From: Deinococcus multiflagellatus
GTDB lineage: Bacteria > Deinococcota > Deinococci > Deinococcales > Deinococcaceae
Assembly (NCBI RefSeq): GCF_020166415.1
Contig: NZ_JAIQXV010000002.1
Coordinates: 124,001-188,000 of the forward strand
Direction of reading: 5' to 3'
Length of the DNA stretch: 64,000 nucleotides
Each line of letters starts with the position of its first letter. Position 1 is the stretch's first letter. Shown in pieces: positions 36,170 through 46,181 of the stretch. The notes beneath the pieces are model-generated. The model was not told the DNA's origin. It saw only the letters and a list, made by a program, of their open reading frames with translations, and did no database searches. The position numbers and the translations under genes were made by a program.

Positions 36170-38464
36170 ATGAAGAAAAGCACCACCCTGCTCGCCCTGA
36201 TGTCCGCTCTGGCTGTTGGCAGCGCCAGCGCCGCCGGCACCCTCTCGGGCACCACCATTCAGAACACCGCCACCGCCAGCTTTCAGGACCCCGGCAACCC
36301 CGGCACCACCATCAGCAGCACCTCCAACACCGTGTCCACCGTCGTGCTGCCCAAGCCCGGCTTTGACATCGTGTTCACGGGCGGCACCGCCGACGCGGGC
36401 ACCCAGAATGACCTGAGCACCACCACCGTGGTGACCAGCGGCGCCGTGCCCGGGCAGCGCGTCGTGACCGGCTACTCGGTCGTGAACAACGGCAACGTGG
36501 CCCTGACCGTGAACCTCAGCGCCGACACCACCGGCGCCGACGCCGGCCAGACGGTGCAGTACTTCTTGGACGCCGACGGCAACGGCGTGGCCGACAACAA
36601 CACCCCCCTGACCCAGGTGACGGTGGCGGCCGACGATCCCGCCACCACAAGCGTGGACGAGGGCCTGGTCAAGATCATTCAGGTGATCACCCTGCCCACC
36701 AGCCCCGCGCAGATCAACTCCACCAGCGTGTTTGGCGCTTCGCCGGAAGGCTCGGTCACGGGCACGGCGGGGAGTGACCCCCTGGTCACCCCCGGCAACG
36801 GCTACGCCAACGGCACCACCGTCTACGAAGAAGGCAAGGCGGTGGACACCGACCGCCAGTTCACGCGCGTGACCGTGTTTGTGCCCTCGCTGGACAACAC
36901 GCCCAACATCCCGCCCTCGAACCCCGTGGACACCACCGGCACGCCCATCACGGACCTGACCAAGGTGCCGCCCGTGACCCCGGTGGACGTGCCCACCGAA
37001 ACGACCGGCAAGCCCAACGACCCCACCCCCGTGGTGAGCGTGCCCGGTTACCGCAACCCCACCCTGACCCCCGGTGACCCCACCCCTGGCGGCACGCCCA
37101 TTGCCCCGAACGTGGCGGGCGACGCCCAGATTGCGTACCCCACCGCCGACCTGAACAACACGCCGGACGTGGTGACCTTTACCAACAACCTGACCAACCG
37201 CAGCGGCGCGACCGACATGGTGCAGCTGTTCCCCACCCTGGCCAACGGCACGGTGGACCCGGCCTACACCTTCAACCCCACCACGGGTGTCTTTACCAAC
37301 ACCACCACGGGCGTGAGCATCCGCTTCCTGGATCCCATTACGGGTAACCCCATTGCGGTCTCCACCGACCCCAACAACCCCACGGTGGCGCAGTACCCCA
37401 CGGTGACGGTGCCCAACAACACCTCCGTCGTGTACCGCACGGAAGTCACCTTCCCTGACCCCGACGACACCTCGGTCACCCCGGCCGTGACGGTGCTTGT
37501 CGGCGCCGACTCGCTCAAAGACGCCGACCTGGTGTCCAACAGCAACACCACCGATACCATCCTGCCGCCGGCCATGCAGTTTGGGGACGCCACGGTGGCG
37601 CAGGGCGCGGTGGACCGCGCCCCCGTGGAAGTGGTCATTCCCGGCGGCACCCAGAGCGGTATTGCCAGCCCCAACAACACCGACGGCACCGCCGTGTTCC
37701 CCATGGACGTGGCCAACAACGGCCAGTACAACGACAGCTACACCCTGTCGGGCAGCGTGACCTTCACGGACGCCGTGACGGGCAACCCGGTCGTGGTGCC
37801 GGTGCTGTACTACGCCGCTGACGGTTCGCTGCTGCCGCGCCTGAACACCAACTCCAACAGCCCCGACTACAACAAGTTCGTGACCCCGGTCACGGCCCCC
37901 GGCACCGAGTTCAAGGCCTTCGCTGTGGTGCAGACCCCGGCTGGCGTGCGCACTGGCGACTACACGGTCAGCCAGACGGCCCTGGCCAACTACAGCACCA
38001 TCACCCTGACCGACATCAACAACGTGATCCGCGTCTCGCCCAACGGCAGCGTGGCGGTCGCCAAGTTCATCGCCAAGACGGGCGTGGCTGCGGGCAGCAA
38101 CCCCGCCAACGGCATTGCCAACCCCGCGAACTACACCGCGACCGGGGCCAACGGCGCGCAGCCCGGCGGCACCCTCAGCTACCGGATCATCGGCAAGAAC
38201 AACTACAACCAGACGGTGAACGGCTTCTTCCTGAGCGACACCGTGCCCGCCAACACCACCTTCGTGAGCGTGGCCCTGACCCCCGCCCCCACCAAGACCA
38301 TCTACCGCGTCAACGGCGGTGCCTGGACCGCTGTGGCCCCGGCCGCTGGTCTGGCCGCCGGTACCGTGATCGACGTGGCCGTGGACGCCGACAACAACAA
38401 CCTGCCCGACAGCCTCACGGCGGGCAACACCCTGAGCGCCGACTTCACCGTCACCGTTCGCTGA
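36170..38464 (+). CDS. Large secreted DUF11-type surface protein
   Basis: A 764-residue exported protein with a signal peptide of about 22 residues (ASAA). The N-terminus GTLSGTTIQNTATASFQDP is shared in style with the 932-residue gene. The body is Thr/Asn/Pro-rich with a Pro-rich spacer at about 240-320 (PPSNPVDTTGTP, PGDPTPGGTP), and the C-terminus holds a DUF11-like domain (YRIIGKNNYNQTVNGFFLSDTVPANTTFV). No catalytic motif or anchor is visible. A strong terminator follows, so it ends the first part of the cluster. Confidence 0.75.
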   Translation: MKKSTTLLALMSALAVGSASAAGTLSGTTIQNTATASFQDPGNPGTTISSTSNTVSTVVLPKPGFDIVFTGGTADAGTQNDLSTTTVVTSGAVPGQRVVTGYSVVNNGNVALTVNLSADTTGADAGQTVQYFLDADGNGVADNNTPLTQVTVAADDPATTSVDEGLVKIIQVITLPTSPAQINSTSVFGASPEGSVTGTAGSDPLVTPGNGYANGTTVYEEGKAVDTDRQFTRVTVFVPSLDNTPNIPPSNPVDTTGTPITDLTKVPPVTPVDVPTETTGKPNDPTPVVSVPGYRNPTLTPGDPTPGGTPIAPNVAGDAQIAYPTADLNNTPDVVTFTNNLTNRSGATDMVQLFPTLANGTVDPAYTFNPTTGVFTNTTTGVSIRFLDPITGNPIAVSTDPNNPTVAQYPTVTVPNNTSVVYRTEVTFPDPDDTSVTPAVTVLVGADSLKDADLVSNSNTTDTILPPAMQFGDATVAQGAVDRAPVEVVIPGGTQSGIASPNNTDGTAVFPMDVANNGQYNDSYTLSGSVTFTDAVTGNPVVVPVLYYAADGSLLPRLNTNSNSPDYNKFVTPVTAPGTEFKAFAVVQTPAGVRTGDYTVSQTALANYSTITLTDINNVIRVSPNGSVAVAKFIAKTGVAAGSNPANGIANPANYTATGANGAQPGGTLSYRIIGKNNYNQTVNGFFLSDTVPANTTFVSVALTPAPTKTIYRVNGGAWTAVAPAAGLAAGTVIDVAVDADNNNLPDSLTAGNTLSADFTVTVR

Positions 38465-38473
38465 TGCTGCGCA

Positions 38474-38508
38474 GGGCCCCCGGTGACATACACCGGGGGT
38501 CCTTTTTT
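38474..38508 (+). terminator. Terminator behind the 764-residue surface protein gene
   Basis: Stem CCCCCGGTG (38477-38485) / CACCGGGGG (38491-38499), extended by GGG/TCC, loop ACATA, followed by TTTTTT. Strong intrinsic terminator splitting the envelope cluster into 35645-38464 and 38629-50192. Confidence 0.9.
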
Positions 38509-38628
38509 CTGCTCCTCTGGACGCCTCTTTTTTCGTAACACCCCTGTCAGAACGTCAGACCTATTTTTGAGTTGAAGCACATTTGCGTGCGCCACCCCCC
38601 TTCCCTTTGCCCGCAAGGAGATCCCTCT

Positions 38629-41427
38629 GTGAAGCGTTCCCCCTCCCTTTCTGCCACGCTGGCCCTGACCGGGCTGCTGTGCGCGACCTCGGCCTGGGCC
38701 GCGGGTACGCCGGCGGGCACCGAGATCATCAACCAGGCCACCGCCGAGTTCGACCCGCCGGTGCCCACCGATCCCGGGCGCGCCACCTCCAACACCGTGC
38801 GCACGGTGGTGCAGGCGGTGTGCTCGGTCAGCGTCACTCCGGACGGCACCCTGGCCCAGCCGGCCTACAGCGCGGCCCTGCTGCCCGGTGAGCGCGCCGT
38901 GTTTGCCTACACGGTGGTCAACACCGGCAACACCACCGGCGAGTTTCCGGTGTCGGCCCGCACCGAGGCCAGCAGCACCCTGACCCCGCCCGTGCGCGTC
39001 GTGCGCGACCTGAACGGCAACAGCCAGCCGGATGCGGGCGAACCCACCCTGACCAGCCTGACCCTGGCCCCCGATGAGCGCGTGCCGGTCCTGTTGGTGG
39101 TGGACACCAGCAGCGCGGACAGCGCCCAGGGCGACGCTTACGTGAATCTGGTGGCCAGCTGCGCGGGCGGCGAGAACCCCGACACCAATAACGTGAGTCT
39201 GGTACGGGTGGGGCCGCCCCCGGTGCTGGGCGTGGAGAAGACCTTCACCCCGGCGCTGGTGCGCCCCGGCAGCGAAACCACCGTGACCGTGACCACCCGC
39301 AACGGCGGCCAGGGCGAGAGCCGCGAGGTGGTGCTGACCGACCTGCTGGACACGCAACTGGCCCAGGGCCTGGTGTTTGTGCCCGGCAGCGCCCGCACGA
39401 ATGTGGGCACCCTGGAATACACCACCGACGGCGTGACCTGGAGCGCGCAGGAAACCGCCCCCGTGCGCGGCGTGCGCGTGCGCGTGGCCAGCCTCGCGCC
39501 GGGCGCCGCCATTACCCTGACCTTCCGCATGCTGGCGACCCCGCAGGCCGAGGGCCGCGTGATTCCCAACACCGCCACCGCCCGCACCGGTGGCCGCGAG
39601 GCGTCGGGCACCGCCAGCGCCGACGTGCGCTACCTGCCCGCCGTGGCCATTGGCCCGGTGGGCAACCCCGAGGCCCCCGAAGGCACCGCCGCCGACACCC
39701 AGCAAAAGCCCTTTGCCGTGGTGGGCCAGCAGGTGTGCTTTGACCACACCGCCAAGAACACCGGCGACGTGCGCGACACCTTCCGCTTGACCGTGACCTA
39801 CCCGCAGGGCGCCGCCCGCGCGCAGTTCCTGACGGCCACCGGGCAGCCGCTGGCGCAGCCCATCGCCCTGGACCCGGGCCAGACCGTGTTTGTGCGGGTG
39901 TGCTACGACGTGCAGGCCGGGCCGCTGGACGCCCTGATCACCATCACGGGCGACCGCGGCACGAGCAACACCACCCGCGATCAGGTGGCGGCCGTGGAAG
40001 GCGGCCTGCCCGAACTGCGCAAGAGCTACGCGGCCACCACCCAGGGTGCGGGCGGCGCGGCCGTGCCGGTGCCGGCGGGCGCCACGGTGGCAGCGGGCGA
40101 CACGGTCACCTACACCCTGACCGTGCGCAACCCCTACACCCGGCCCCTCACGAACGCGGTGGTCACGGATCCCCTGCCGGCCCATGTGGACTTCAAGGAA
40201 GCCTCGGCGGGCGGCGTGGTCAGCGGGCAACCCGGCGCCCAGACGGTCACCTGGAACCTGGGCACCCTGGCGCCCGGCGAAACCCGCACCCTGACCGTGG
40301 TCACCCAGGTTTCCACCCGGGCGGTGGACGGCGAGGCGCTGCGCAACACCTTCAATCTGGTCACCACCGAGCTGACCAACCCGCTGCCCAGCAACGAGGT
40401 GGCAACCCCGGTGTGGACTGCGCAGCTGCTCATCCGCAAGGACGTGAGTGCCCAGGAAGCGGGCTTCGGCGACCGCCTGACCTACACCCTGAACATCACC
40501 AACGCTTCGGCCACCACCGCCATCGTGAACGCGGTGGTGACCGACACCCCGGCGCGCGGCCTGGCGTACATCCCCGGCACCAGCCTGCTGAACGGCAAGC
40601 CCATCCCCGACCCCACCATTGAGGGTGGCGTGCTGCGCTGGACCCTGGCCGAGATTCCGGCGGGCGCCACCGTGAGCATTACCTACCAGACCCGCGTGAC
40701 CCCCGAAGCCACCGGGCAGCTGGTGAACACCGTTGTGGTGAGCGGCACTGGGGCCGGCGGCGTGGCGCGCGCCATCGCCAGCAACCGCGCCACCGCCACC
40801 ACCAAACTCAATCCGCTGAAGTTCGCGCCCCTGGCCGATCTGGTGGGCACGGTGTTCGTGGACCGCAACCGCAACGGCCTGTTTGATCCGCTGCTGGACA
40901 CCCCGGTGCCCGGCGCCCGGGTGCTGCTGGCGGGTGGGCGGCAGGTGCTGACCGACGTGGGGGGGCGCTACTCGTTCCCCAACGTGCCCCTGGGCACCCA
41001 CGCCCTGCGCCTGGACCCGGCCTCGGCGCCCTTCCCGCCGCTGCACGTGCCGCAGGACGGTGGGCTCAGCGGCACGCAGACCGTGTACGTGCGCGGCCTG
41101 ACCAGCGTGGACTTCCCGCTCGCCCCCCTGGGCGGCGACATTGACGCCCTGCGCCGCACCGTGCTGATCGTGGGCGACGTCAGGGTGGAGAAAGAGGTCT
41201 ATGCCGTGGACGGCGGGTACGTGGTGATCCTGCGTCTGAAGACCCCCCGGGCGCTGGACGACGTGACGCTGCTTGACCCCCTGCCGGACGGCGCGACGCT
41301 GAAAGAAGGCCGCAATACTTACACCGGTAGCCTGGGTGCAGGTGAAAAAGTCCTCACCTACCGCTTCGACTGGACAGGTGAGCCCCGGGCGGCCACCACC
41401 GATCCGTCGCTGAGCTGGAGGTACTAA
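38629..41427 (+). CDS. Multi-domain DUF11 / SdrB-like surface protein
   Basis: A 932-residue exported protein. Signal peptide of about 24 residues ending AWAA; then [19 protein letters not shown], several DUF11-like repeats (about 200-310, 470-600, 605-720; for example [20 protein letters not shown]), and a Cna-B/SdrD-like domain near 740-800 ([35 protein letters not shown]). It ends in another partial DUF11 block and the residues SWRY, without a sorting signal. GTG 38629 has AAGGAG upstream; a TTG 19 codons earlier is not needed. It is 2 bp from the barrel gene, so the two are coupled. Confidence 0.78.
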   Translation: MKRSPSLSATLALTGLLCATSAWAAGTPAGTEIINQATAEFDPPVPTDPGRATSNTVRTVVQAVCSVSVTPDGTLAQPAYSAALLPGERAVFAYTVVNTGNTTGEFPVSARTEASSTLTPPVRVVRDLNGNSQPDAGEPTLTSLTLAPDERVPVLLVVDTSSADSAQGDAYVNLVASCAGGENPDTNNVSLVRVGPPPVLGVEKTFTPALVRPGSETTVTVTTRNGGQGESREVVLTDLLDTQLAQGLVFVPGSARTNVGTLEYTTDGVTWSAQETAPVRGVRVRVASLAPGAAITLTFRMLATPQAEGRVIPNTATARTGGREASGTASADVRYLPAVAIGPVGNPEAPEGTAADTQQKPFAVVGQQVCFDHTAKNTGDVRDTFRLTVTYPQGAARAQFLTATGQPLAQPIALDPGQTVFVRVCYDVQAGPLDALITITGDRGTSNTTRDQVAAVEGGLPELRKSYAATTQGAGGAAVPVPAGATVAAGDTVTYTLTVRNPYTRPLTNAVVTDPLPAHVDFKEASAGGVVSGQPGAQTVTWNLGTLAPGETRTLTVVTQVSTRAVDGEALRNTFNLVTTELTNPLPSNEVATPVWTAQLLIRKDVSAQEAGFGDRLTYTLNITNASATTAIVNAVVTDTPARGLAYIPGTSLLNGKPIPDPTIEGGVLRWTLAEIPAGATVSITYQTRVTPEATGQLVNTVVVSGTGAGGVARAIASNRATATTKLNPLKFAPLADLVGTVFVDRNRNGLFDPLLDTPVPGARVLLAGGRQVLTDVGGRYSFPNVPLGTHALRLDPASAPFPPLHVPQDGGLSGTQTVYVRGLTSVDFPLAPLGGDIDALRRTVLIVGDVRVEKEVYAVDGGYVVILRLKTPRALDDVTLLDPLPDGATLKEGRNTYTGSLGAGEKVLTYRFDWTGEPRAATTDPSLSWRY

Positions 41428-41429
41428 TC

Positions 41430-44400
41430 GTGAACGCAAACAAGTGCCTCGCCACCGTTCTGACGGCCCTGCTGGCGGCCGGAACGGGCGCCGCACAGGA
41501 AATCAGCACCAGCCTGCCCCTGACCAGTGTGGGTGACCGCCTGATGTGGACGGTGGGTGACCAGAACCTGAACCTGGACGTGCCCCTGAGTGGCCGCGTG
41601 CGTCTGGAGCTGTACAGCCCCCGCGTGGACCAGGGCGACTACCGCAGCGACACCTACTACGGCGACGAGCAGTACGACGCCAATCGCAACGACGTCACCA
41701 CCACCTTCACGCTGGTGAACGAGGCGGGGGTGACGGTCCTGAGCCGCACCTTCACCCCTGGCGAGCACGCCTGGGAAACCCTGCTGGACCAGGAGCTGCC
41801 CGCCGGGCGCTACCGCCTGCAGGCCGTGACCAGCGGCAACGGCAAGAACACCTTTGCGGTGCGCCTCGCCGGCATCAGCGCGGCCATCAGCGCCGAGCGT
41901 CTGAGCGTGAACGTGCATTCGCGCGACTGGGTACCAGCCCTGAACGTGCAGGTGGACGGCGACGGCCACGTGCTGCGTCTGTACGACGGCGACGGCCCCC
42001 GCGAACTGGAAGCAAGACTGCGCGACGAGCAGGGCAACACCTATCCACTGGCCGTCAGCGCCGACCTGAGCTTCAGTGACCTGCCGCTGCCTGCCGTGAG
42101 CGGCAACTACACCGTGGAACTGCGCCAGCCCGCCACGGCCAAACAGTTCAGCAACACGGTGGGCTTTTCACTGACCCGCGCCGGTGCCCCGGTGCCGCTG
42201 GGCGTGGCGCGGGTGGACCAGACCGGTCTGCTGCGCGTGACGGCCGAACTCGTGCTGCCTGGGGGCACCCAGCCCACCCAGGTGGGGGCCCTGGTTGGTC
42301 AGACTTCTGTGACAGTGGACGGCACCCTGGAACAGCGCGTGCCGGCCGGCACCTACGCCGTGACCCCGGACCCGGTGCCCGGCGCCGAAGTGACTGTGGC
42401 CAGCCCCAGCGTGACCGTGCCGCGCGGCGGCAGCGGCGAGACGCGCATCCAGGTGCGCCCCCAGGTGGACCTGAGCCTGGACACCGACAAGCAGGAACTC
42501 TGCGTGGGCGACACGGTGACCTTCACCGCCCGCGCCGCCACCGCTTATGCCGGCGAGCTGCCCCTGACCGTGAGCCTGGACGCCCCGGGCCTGGACCTGC
42601 AGGGTGTGCCCAGTCTGGACAGCACCCTCAGCGCCGCGCGCCCCGGTGAGCTGCGCCTGAGTGCCGTGGCCAACCGCCCCGGCCCAGTGACGGTGACCGC
42701 CCGCCTCGCCCCCTGGACCCAGGCGCGCACCGTGACCCTGAATGTGCGGGCCGACGCGACCCCGCTGCAGCTGACCCGCGAGCCCCTGCCCAGCGCCCAG
42801 CCCGGCAGTGAGGTCACCGTGGCCCTGCGCGTGCGCAATACGGCCGCCTACGCGGTGCCCTTCCTGCTGACCGACACCAATGCGGGCGGCCTGGAGGCGC
42901 TGGAGAGCCCCACCTTCAGCGGCACCCTGGCGGCAGGCGAGGCCCGTACGCTGAGTTACCGCGCCCGCGTGACCGGCGCCGAGGCCGTGACCTTTACGGG
43001 CGCCCTGCGCAGCCCCGAGTGCGCCGCCACCCAGACGGTGGGTGGCGCACTGGCGGTGCAGCCGGTCCCCGCGCAGCCAGCCACCCCTGAGCCCACCCCC
43101 GCCCCCGAGGCGCGGCGCGCCAGCACCGTCAGCCTGCCCTTTGACGCCCCGGTGCAGGCCCGCGAACTCGTGGTGGCCCACCGCGTGCCGCAGGGCGCCG
43201 AGTTCGTGGCCGGCAGCAGCCGCGTGAATGGGCAGGCCCTGCCCGATCCCGTGCGTGGCCCCAGCGGCACGCTGTACTGGGTGCTGCCCCGTTCGGCCTT
43301 TGTGCAGGGTGAGGCGGCGTGGCGCGGCACCGTCACCTACGACCTAGCCCACACCGGCGCGCTGGGCGCGTTGGACCGCCCCGCCCTGCTGGCCCGCTAC
43401 GCCGGCGAGCGGCGCGAGGTGCTGGAAGGCGAGCTGAGCGAGGCCGATCTGGCCGCCGCCCAGCCGCTGAATGCCCCGGCCGCTGTGACCGAGAACCCCG
43501 GCGCCATTAAATTCCCGCTGCAGGGCAGCCTGATTCGCATCCGCGACCGCATCAATGTGCTGGTAAACGTGCCCGCCGGGCAGGACCCCAGCCTGAGCGT
43601 GAACGGGCAACCGGTGGGCGAAGACCGCATTGGTCAGGTCACCACCAACGAGGACGGCAGCCGCCTCGTGACCTTTGTGGGCGTGCCGCTGCGCGCCGGA
43701 CAGAACACCCTGCAGGCCGGCGCTGATACCGTGACGGTGCAACTGGTGGGCGCCACCGCCCGTGTGGACCTGATCCCCGTGAGCCTCGTGGCTGACGGCA
43801 GCACCCCGCTGCGCCTGAAGGTGCGCGCCCTGGACGCGGCCGGCAACCTGACCGACCAGGACACCGTGACCCTGAACGCCAGTCTGGAGCCGCGCGTGGG
43901 CGACGCCGACCCGGCCAGCCCCGGCTATCAGGTGCGCCTGAAGGGCGGCGAGGGCGAACTCGTGCTGCAACCGCAGGCGGCCCCCACCACCCTGAGCGTG
44001 GCCGTGGCCCTGGGCCAGGCCGTGACCACCACCCGGTACGACGTGCGCCCCGACAGCAGCCGCGTGGGCGTGGGGCTGGTCAGCGCCACCCTGGGCCTGG
44101 ACGGCAACCTGAACCTGGGTGACGACCTGACGTGGCAGGCCCGCGCTTCCTACGAAGGGCCGCTGGCGGGCGGCAAGCTGTACGTGGCCGCCGACAAGGA
44201 CGGCCTGCCCACCGACCAGGACACCCTGAAGCGCTTCTCGCTGTACGGCGACAGCTCGGTGGCCTCGGTGCCGCTGCAGGGGGCCGACCCGGTGGCCCTG
44301 CGCTACGACCACCCCAGCTTCCAGGTGGCCTACCGCCGCAGCGCCCTGCCCATTGACGTGCTGCCCGTGGGCGAGCAGCTCACCGCCCTGACGGCCAGCA

Positions 44401-46181
44401 CCAAGGGCAACGTGCAGCTCAGCGGCTTTGCGGCCCTGGTGCCCGGTGACCGCATCAGCGGTGAGCGCCTCGTGCCGGAGAACACCCGCCTGCTGCGCCT
44501 GGGGCGCACGGGCATCAGCCTGGGCAGCGAAACGCTGGAAGTCGTGACCCTGGAAAAGGGCACCGGCAAGGAACTGCGCCGCGTGCCCCTGGCGCGCAAC
44601 GTGGACTACATCCTGGACACGCGCACGGGCGTCATTACCCTGACGCGCGCCCTGGACCGGGTGGACGCCGACCTGAACGACGTGGTGGTGCTGGCCAGCT
44701 ACCGCCTGGAGAGCCCGCTGGCCGGCCGCACCCTGGCCGCCGGGGCCCAGGCCAAGTACGTGGGCGAGGGCTACGCGGTGGGCGTGGCCGCCGTGAGCCT
44801 GGATGGCCGCGTGACCACGGGCGCCCGCGCCACCTACGACAATGGCACCCTGCGTGCCGACGGCCTGCTGGCCTACTCGGGCGGGCTGCAGGCCAGCGCC
44901 GACCTTGGCGTGAAGCTGGAGCGCACGGCCGTGCAGGCTCGCGTGCGCTACCAGGACAGCCAGTACCAGGGCCTTGCGCCCTTTGCCCCGGGCCTGACCC
45001 TGGGCGCCAGCGTGGACACCCGCCTGACCGACCAACTGAGTGCCAGCGTGCAGGCCGAGTACGCCCGCACCGCCGCCACCCAGGGCGGCAGCGTGACGGC
45101 GCGGGCCGACTACCGCCTCGCGCCCTTCAGTGTGGGGGCGGGCCTGCGCGCCGCCTACGGCACCCAGTCTGGCCTGGGGGCGGTGCTCAGCGCCGGCTAC
45201 CACCAGTCGCCCATTGATGTGGACGTGACCCATGTGCAGCCCCTGAGCGGCAACTTGGACCCCGTGACTACGGTGACGGCCAAGTACGCCGTGAGCGACA
45301 CCCTGAGCGTGGGGTTGAGCGACGAGTACAACTGGAAAACGGGCCACCGCGCCTCGCTGAGCCTGAACAGCACCGTGGGCACCACCAACTATCAGGTGGC
45401 CTACGACTTGCCTGCCGCTGGCGGCCAGGGCAACCGCGCCCGCTTTGGCGTGAGCACCGCCCTGCCCCTCTCGGAGCGCCTGACCGCTGGACTGCGCGGC
45501 AGCGCCCTGTACGACGTGAACGCCAGGACCAGCGAATTTGGGGCGGGTGTGGACCTGCTGTACAAGGCTGACCGCTTCACCGCCACCACCGGCACCGACC
45601 TGACCCTGAAAGGCGGGCAGATGGGCGTGGTGCTGCGCGGCGGCCTTTCGGGGCAGCTCAGCGACCACCTGACCCTGAGCGCCGACGGCCTGGGCGAATT
45701 TGGCGCGGGCAAGAGCGGCGTGCGCGCGGCCGTGGGCTACGCCTACCGCAACCGCACCTTCAACAGCCTGGGCACCGTGCGCTACGTGAACGGCAGCCTG
45801 GCGGGCGGCCAGCCCGAACTGAGCAGCAACTTCGCCGCCGAGTACCGCCAGCCCACCTGGGCCGCGCGCGCCGGCCTGGACACCCGTACCCTGCTGGCCG
45901 ACCCGGGCAGCTTTACCGCGCAGCTGGGCCTGGGCGCCACCTACTACGTCACCGACCGCATTGGCCTGGGCGCCTGGGGCCGCACCCTGACGCAGCCCAG
46001 CAGCGGCACGGCCCAGTACGGCTACGGCCTGGAAGCCTCTTTCCGCGCCCTGCCGGGCACCTGGATCACGGCGGGGTATAACCCGGCTGGGTTCACGGGT
46101 TTGGGCAATGCCTACACCAAACAGGGGGCGTACCTGCGCCTGGACCTGACTCTGGACGAGACCCTGGGAGGGGAGAAGTAA
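41430..46181 (+). CDS. Hybrid envelope protein: Ig-like N-half, beta-barrel C-half
   Basis: A 1583-residue exported protein. Signal peptide to about residue 22. Residues 25-880 are a string of beta-sandwich modules (two Cys modules near 355 and 530; a Pro-rich PEPTPAPEA spacer near 555; Big-like SLVADGSTPLRLKVRALDA near 785). From about 880, and clearly from 1095 to the end, alternating hydrophobic strands with Tyr, Gly and Leu appear (LSASVQAEYARTAATQGG, YQVAYDLPAAGG, GLGATYYVTDRIGLGAWG), the look of an outer-membrane beta-barrel; the C-terminus reads AYLRLDLTLDETLGGEK. It should sit in the outer membrane with its N-half in the periplasm or outside. GTG 41430 has GGAGG. Confidence 0.78.
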   Translation: MNANKCLATVLTALLAAGTGAAQEISTSLPLTSVGDRLMWTVGDQNLNLDVPLSGRVRLELYSPRVDQGDYRSDTYYGDEQYDANRNDVTTTFTLVNEAGVTVLSRTFTPGEHAWETLLDQELPAGRYRLQAVTSGNGKNTFAVRLAGISAAISAERLSVNVHSRDWVPALNVQVDGDGHVLRLYDGDGPRELEARLRDEQGNTYPLAVSADLSFSDLPLPAVSGNYTVELRQPATAKQFSNTVGFSLTRAGAPVPLGVARVDQTGLLRVTAELVLPGGTQPTQVGALVGQTSVTVDGTLEQRVPAGTYAVTPDPVPGAEVTVASPSVTVPRGGSGETRIQVRPQVDLSLDTDKQELCVGDTVTFTARAATAYAGELPLTVSLDAPGLDLQGVPSLDSTLSAARPGELRLSAVANRPGPVTVTARLAPWTQARTVTLNVRADATPLQLTREPLPSAQPGSEVTVALRVRNTAAYAVPFLLTDTNAGGLEALESPTFSGTLAAGEARTLSYRARVTGAEAVTFTGALRSPECAATQTVGGALAVQPVPAQPATPEPTPAPEARRASTVSLPFDAPVQARELVVAHRVPQGAEFVAGSSRVNGQALPDPVRGPSGTLYWVLPRSAFVQGEAAWRGTVTYDLAHTGALGALDRPALLARYAGERREVLEGELSEADLAAAQPLNAPAAVTENPGAIKFPLQGSLIRIRDRINVLVNVPAGQDPSLSVNGQPVGEDRIGQVTTNEDGSRLVTFVGVPLRAGQNTLQAGADTVTVQLVGATARVDLIPVSLVADGSTPLRLKVRALDAAGNLTDQDTVTLNASLEPRVGDADPASPGYQVRLKGGEGELVLQPQAAPTTLSVAVALGQAVTTTRYDVRPDSSRVGVGLVSATLGLDGNLNLGDDLTWQARASYEGPLAGGKLYVAADKDGLPTDQDTLKRFSLYGDSSVASVPLQGADPVALRYDHPSFQVAYRRSALPIDVLPVGEQLTALTASTKGNVQLSGFAALVPGDRISGERLVPENTRLLRLGRTGISLGSETLEVVTLEKGTGKELRRVPLARNVDYILDTRTGVITLTRALDRVDADLNDVVVLASYRLESPLAGRTLAAGAQAKYVGEGYAVGVAAVSLDGRVTTGARATYDNGTLRADGLLAYSGGLQASADLGVKLERTAVQARVRYQDSQYQGLAPFAPGLTLGASVDTRLTDQLSASVQAEYARTAATQGGSVTARADYRLAPFSVGAGLRAAYGTQSGLGAVLSAGYHQSPIDVDVTHVQPLSGNLDPVTTVTAKYAVSDTLSVGLSDEYNWKTGHRASLSLNSTVGTTNYQVAYDLPAAGGQGNRARFGVSTALPLSERLTAGLRGSALYDVNARTSEFGAGVDLLYKADRFTATTGTDLTLKGGQMGVVLRGGLSGQLSDHLTLSADGLGEFGAGKSGVRAAVGYAYRNRTFNSLGTVRYVNGSLAGGQPELSSNFAAEYRQPTWAARAGLDTRTLLADPGSFTAQLGLGATYYVTDRIGLGAWGRTLTQPSSGTAQYGYGLEASFRALPGTWITAGYNPAGFTGLGNAYTKQGAYLRLDLTLDETLGGEK

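Noticed and set aside
38302..41496. Very long antisense open frame (over 1000 codons) opposite the 932-aa surface protein gene
   Set aside because: Its translation is His/Gly/Ala/Arg-rich low complexity typical of the antisense of GC-rich coding DNA; the sense frame has a signal peptide, ribosome site and domains.
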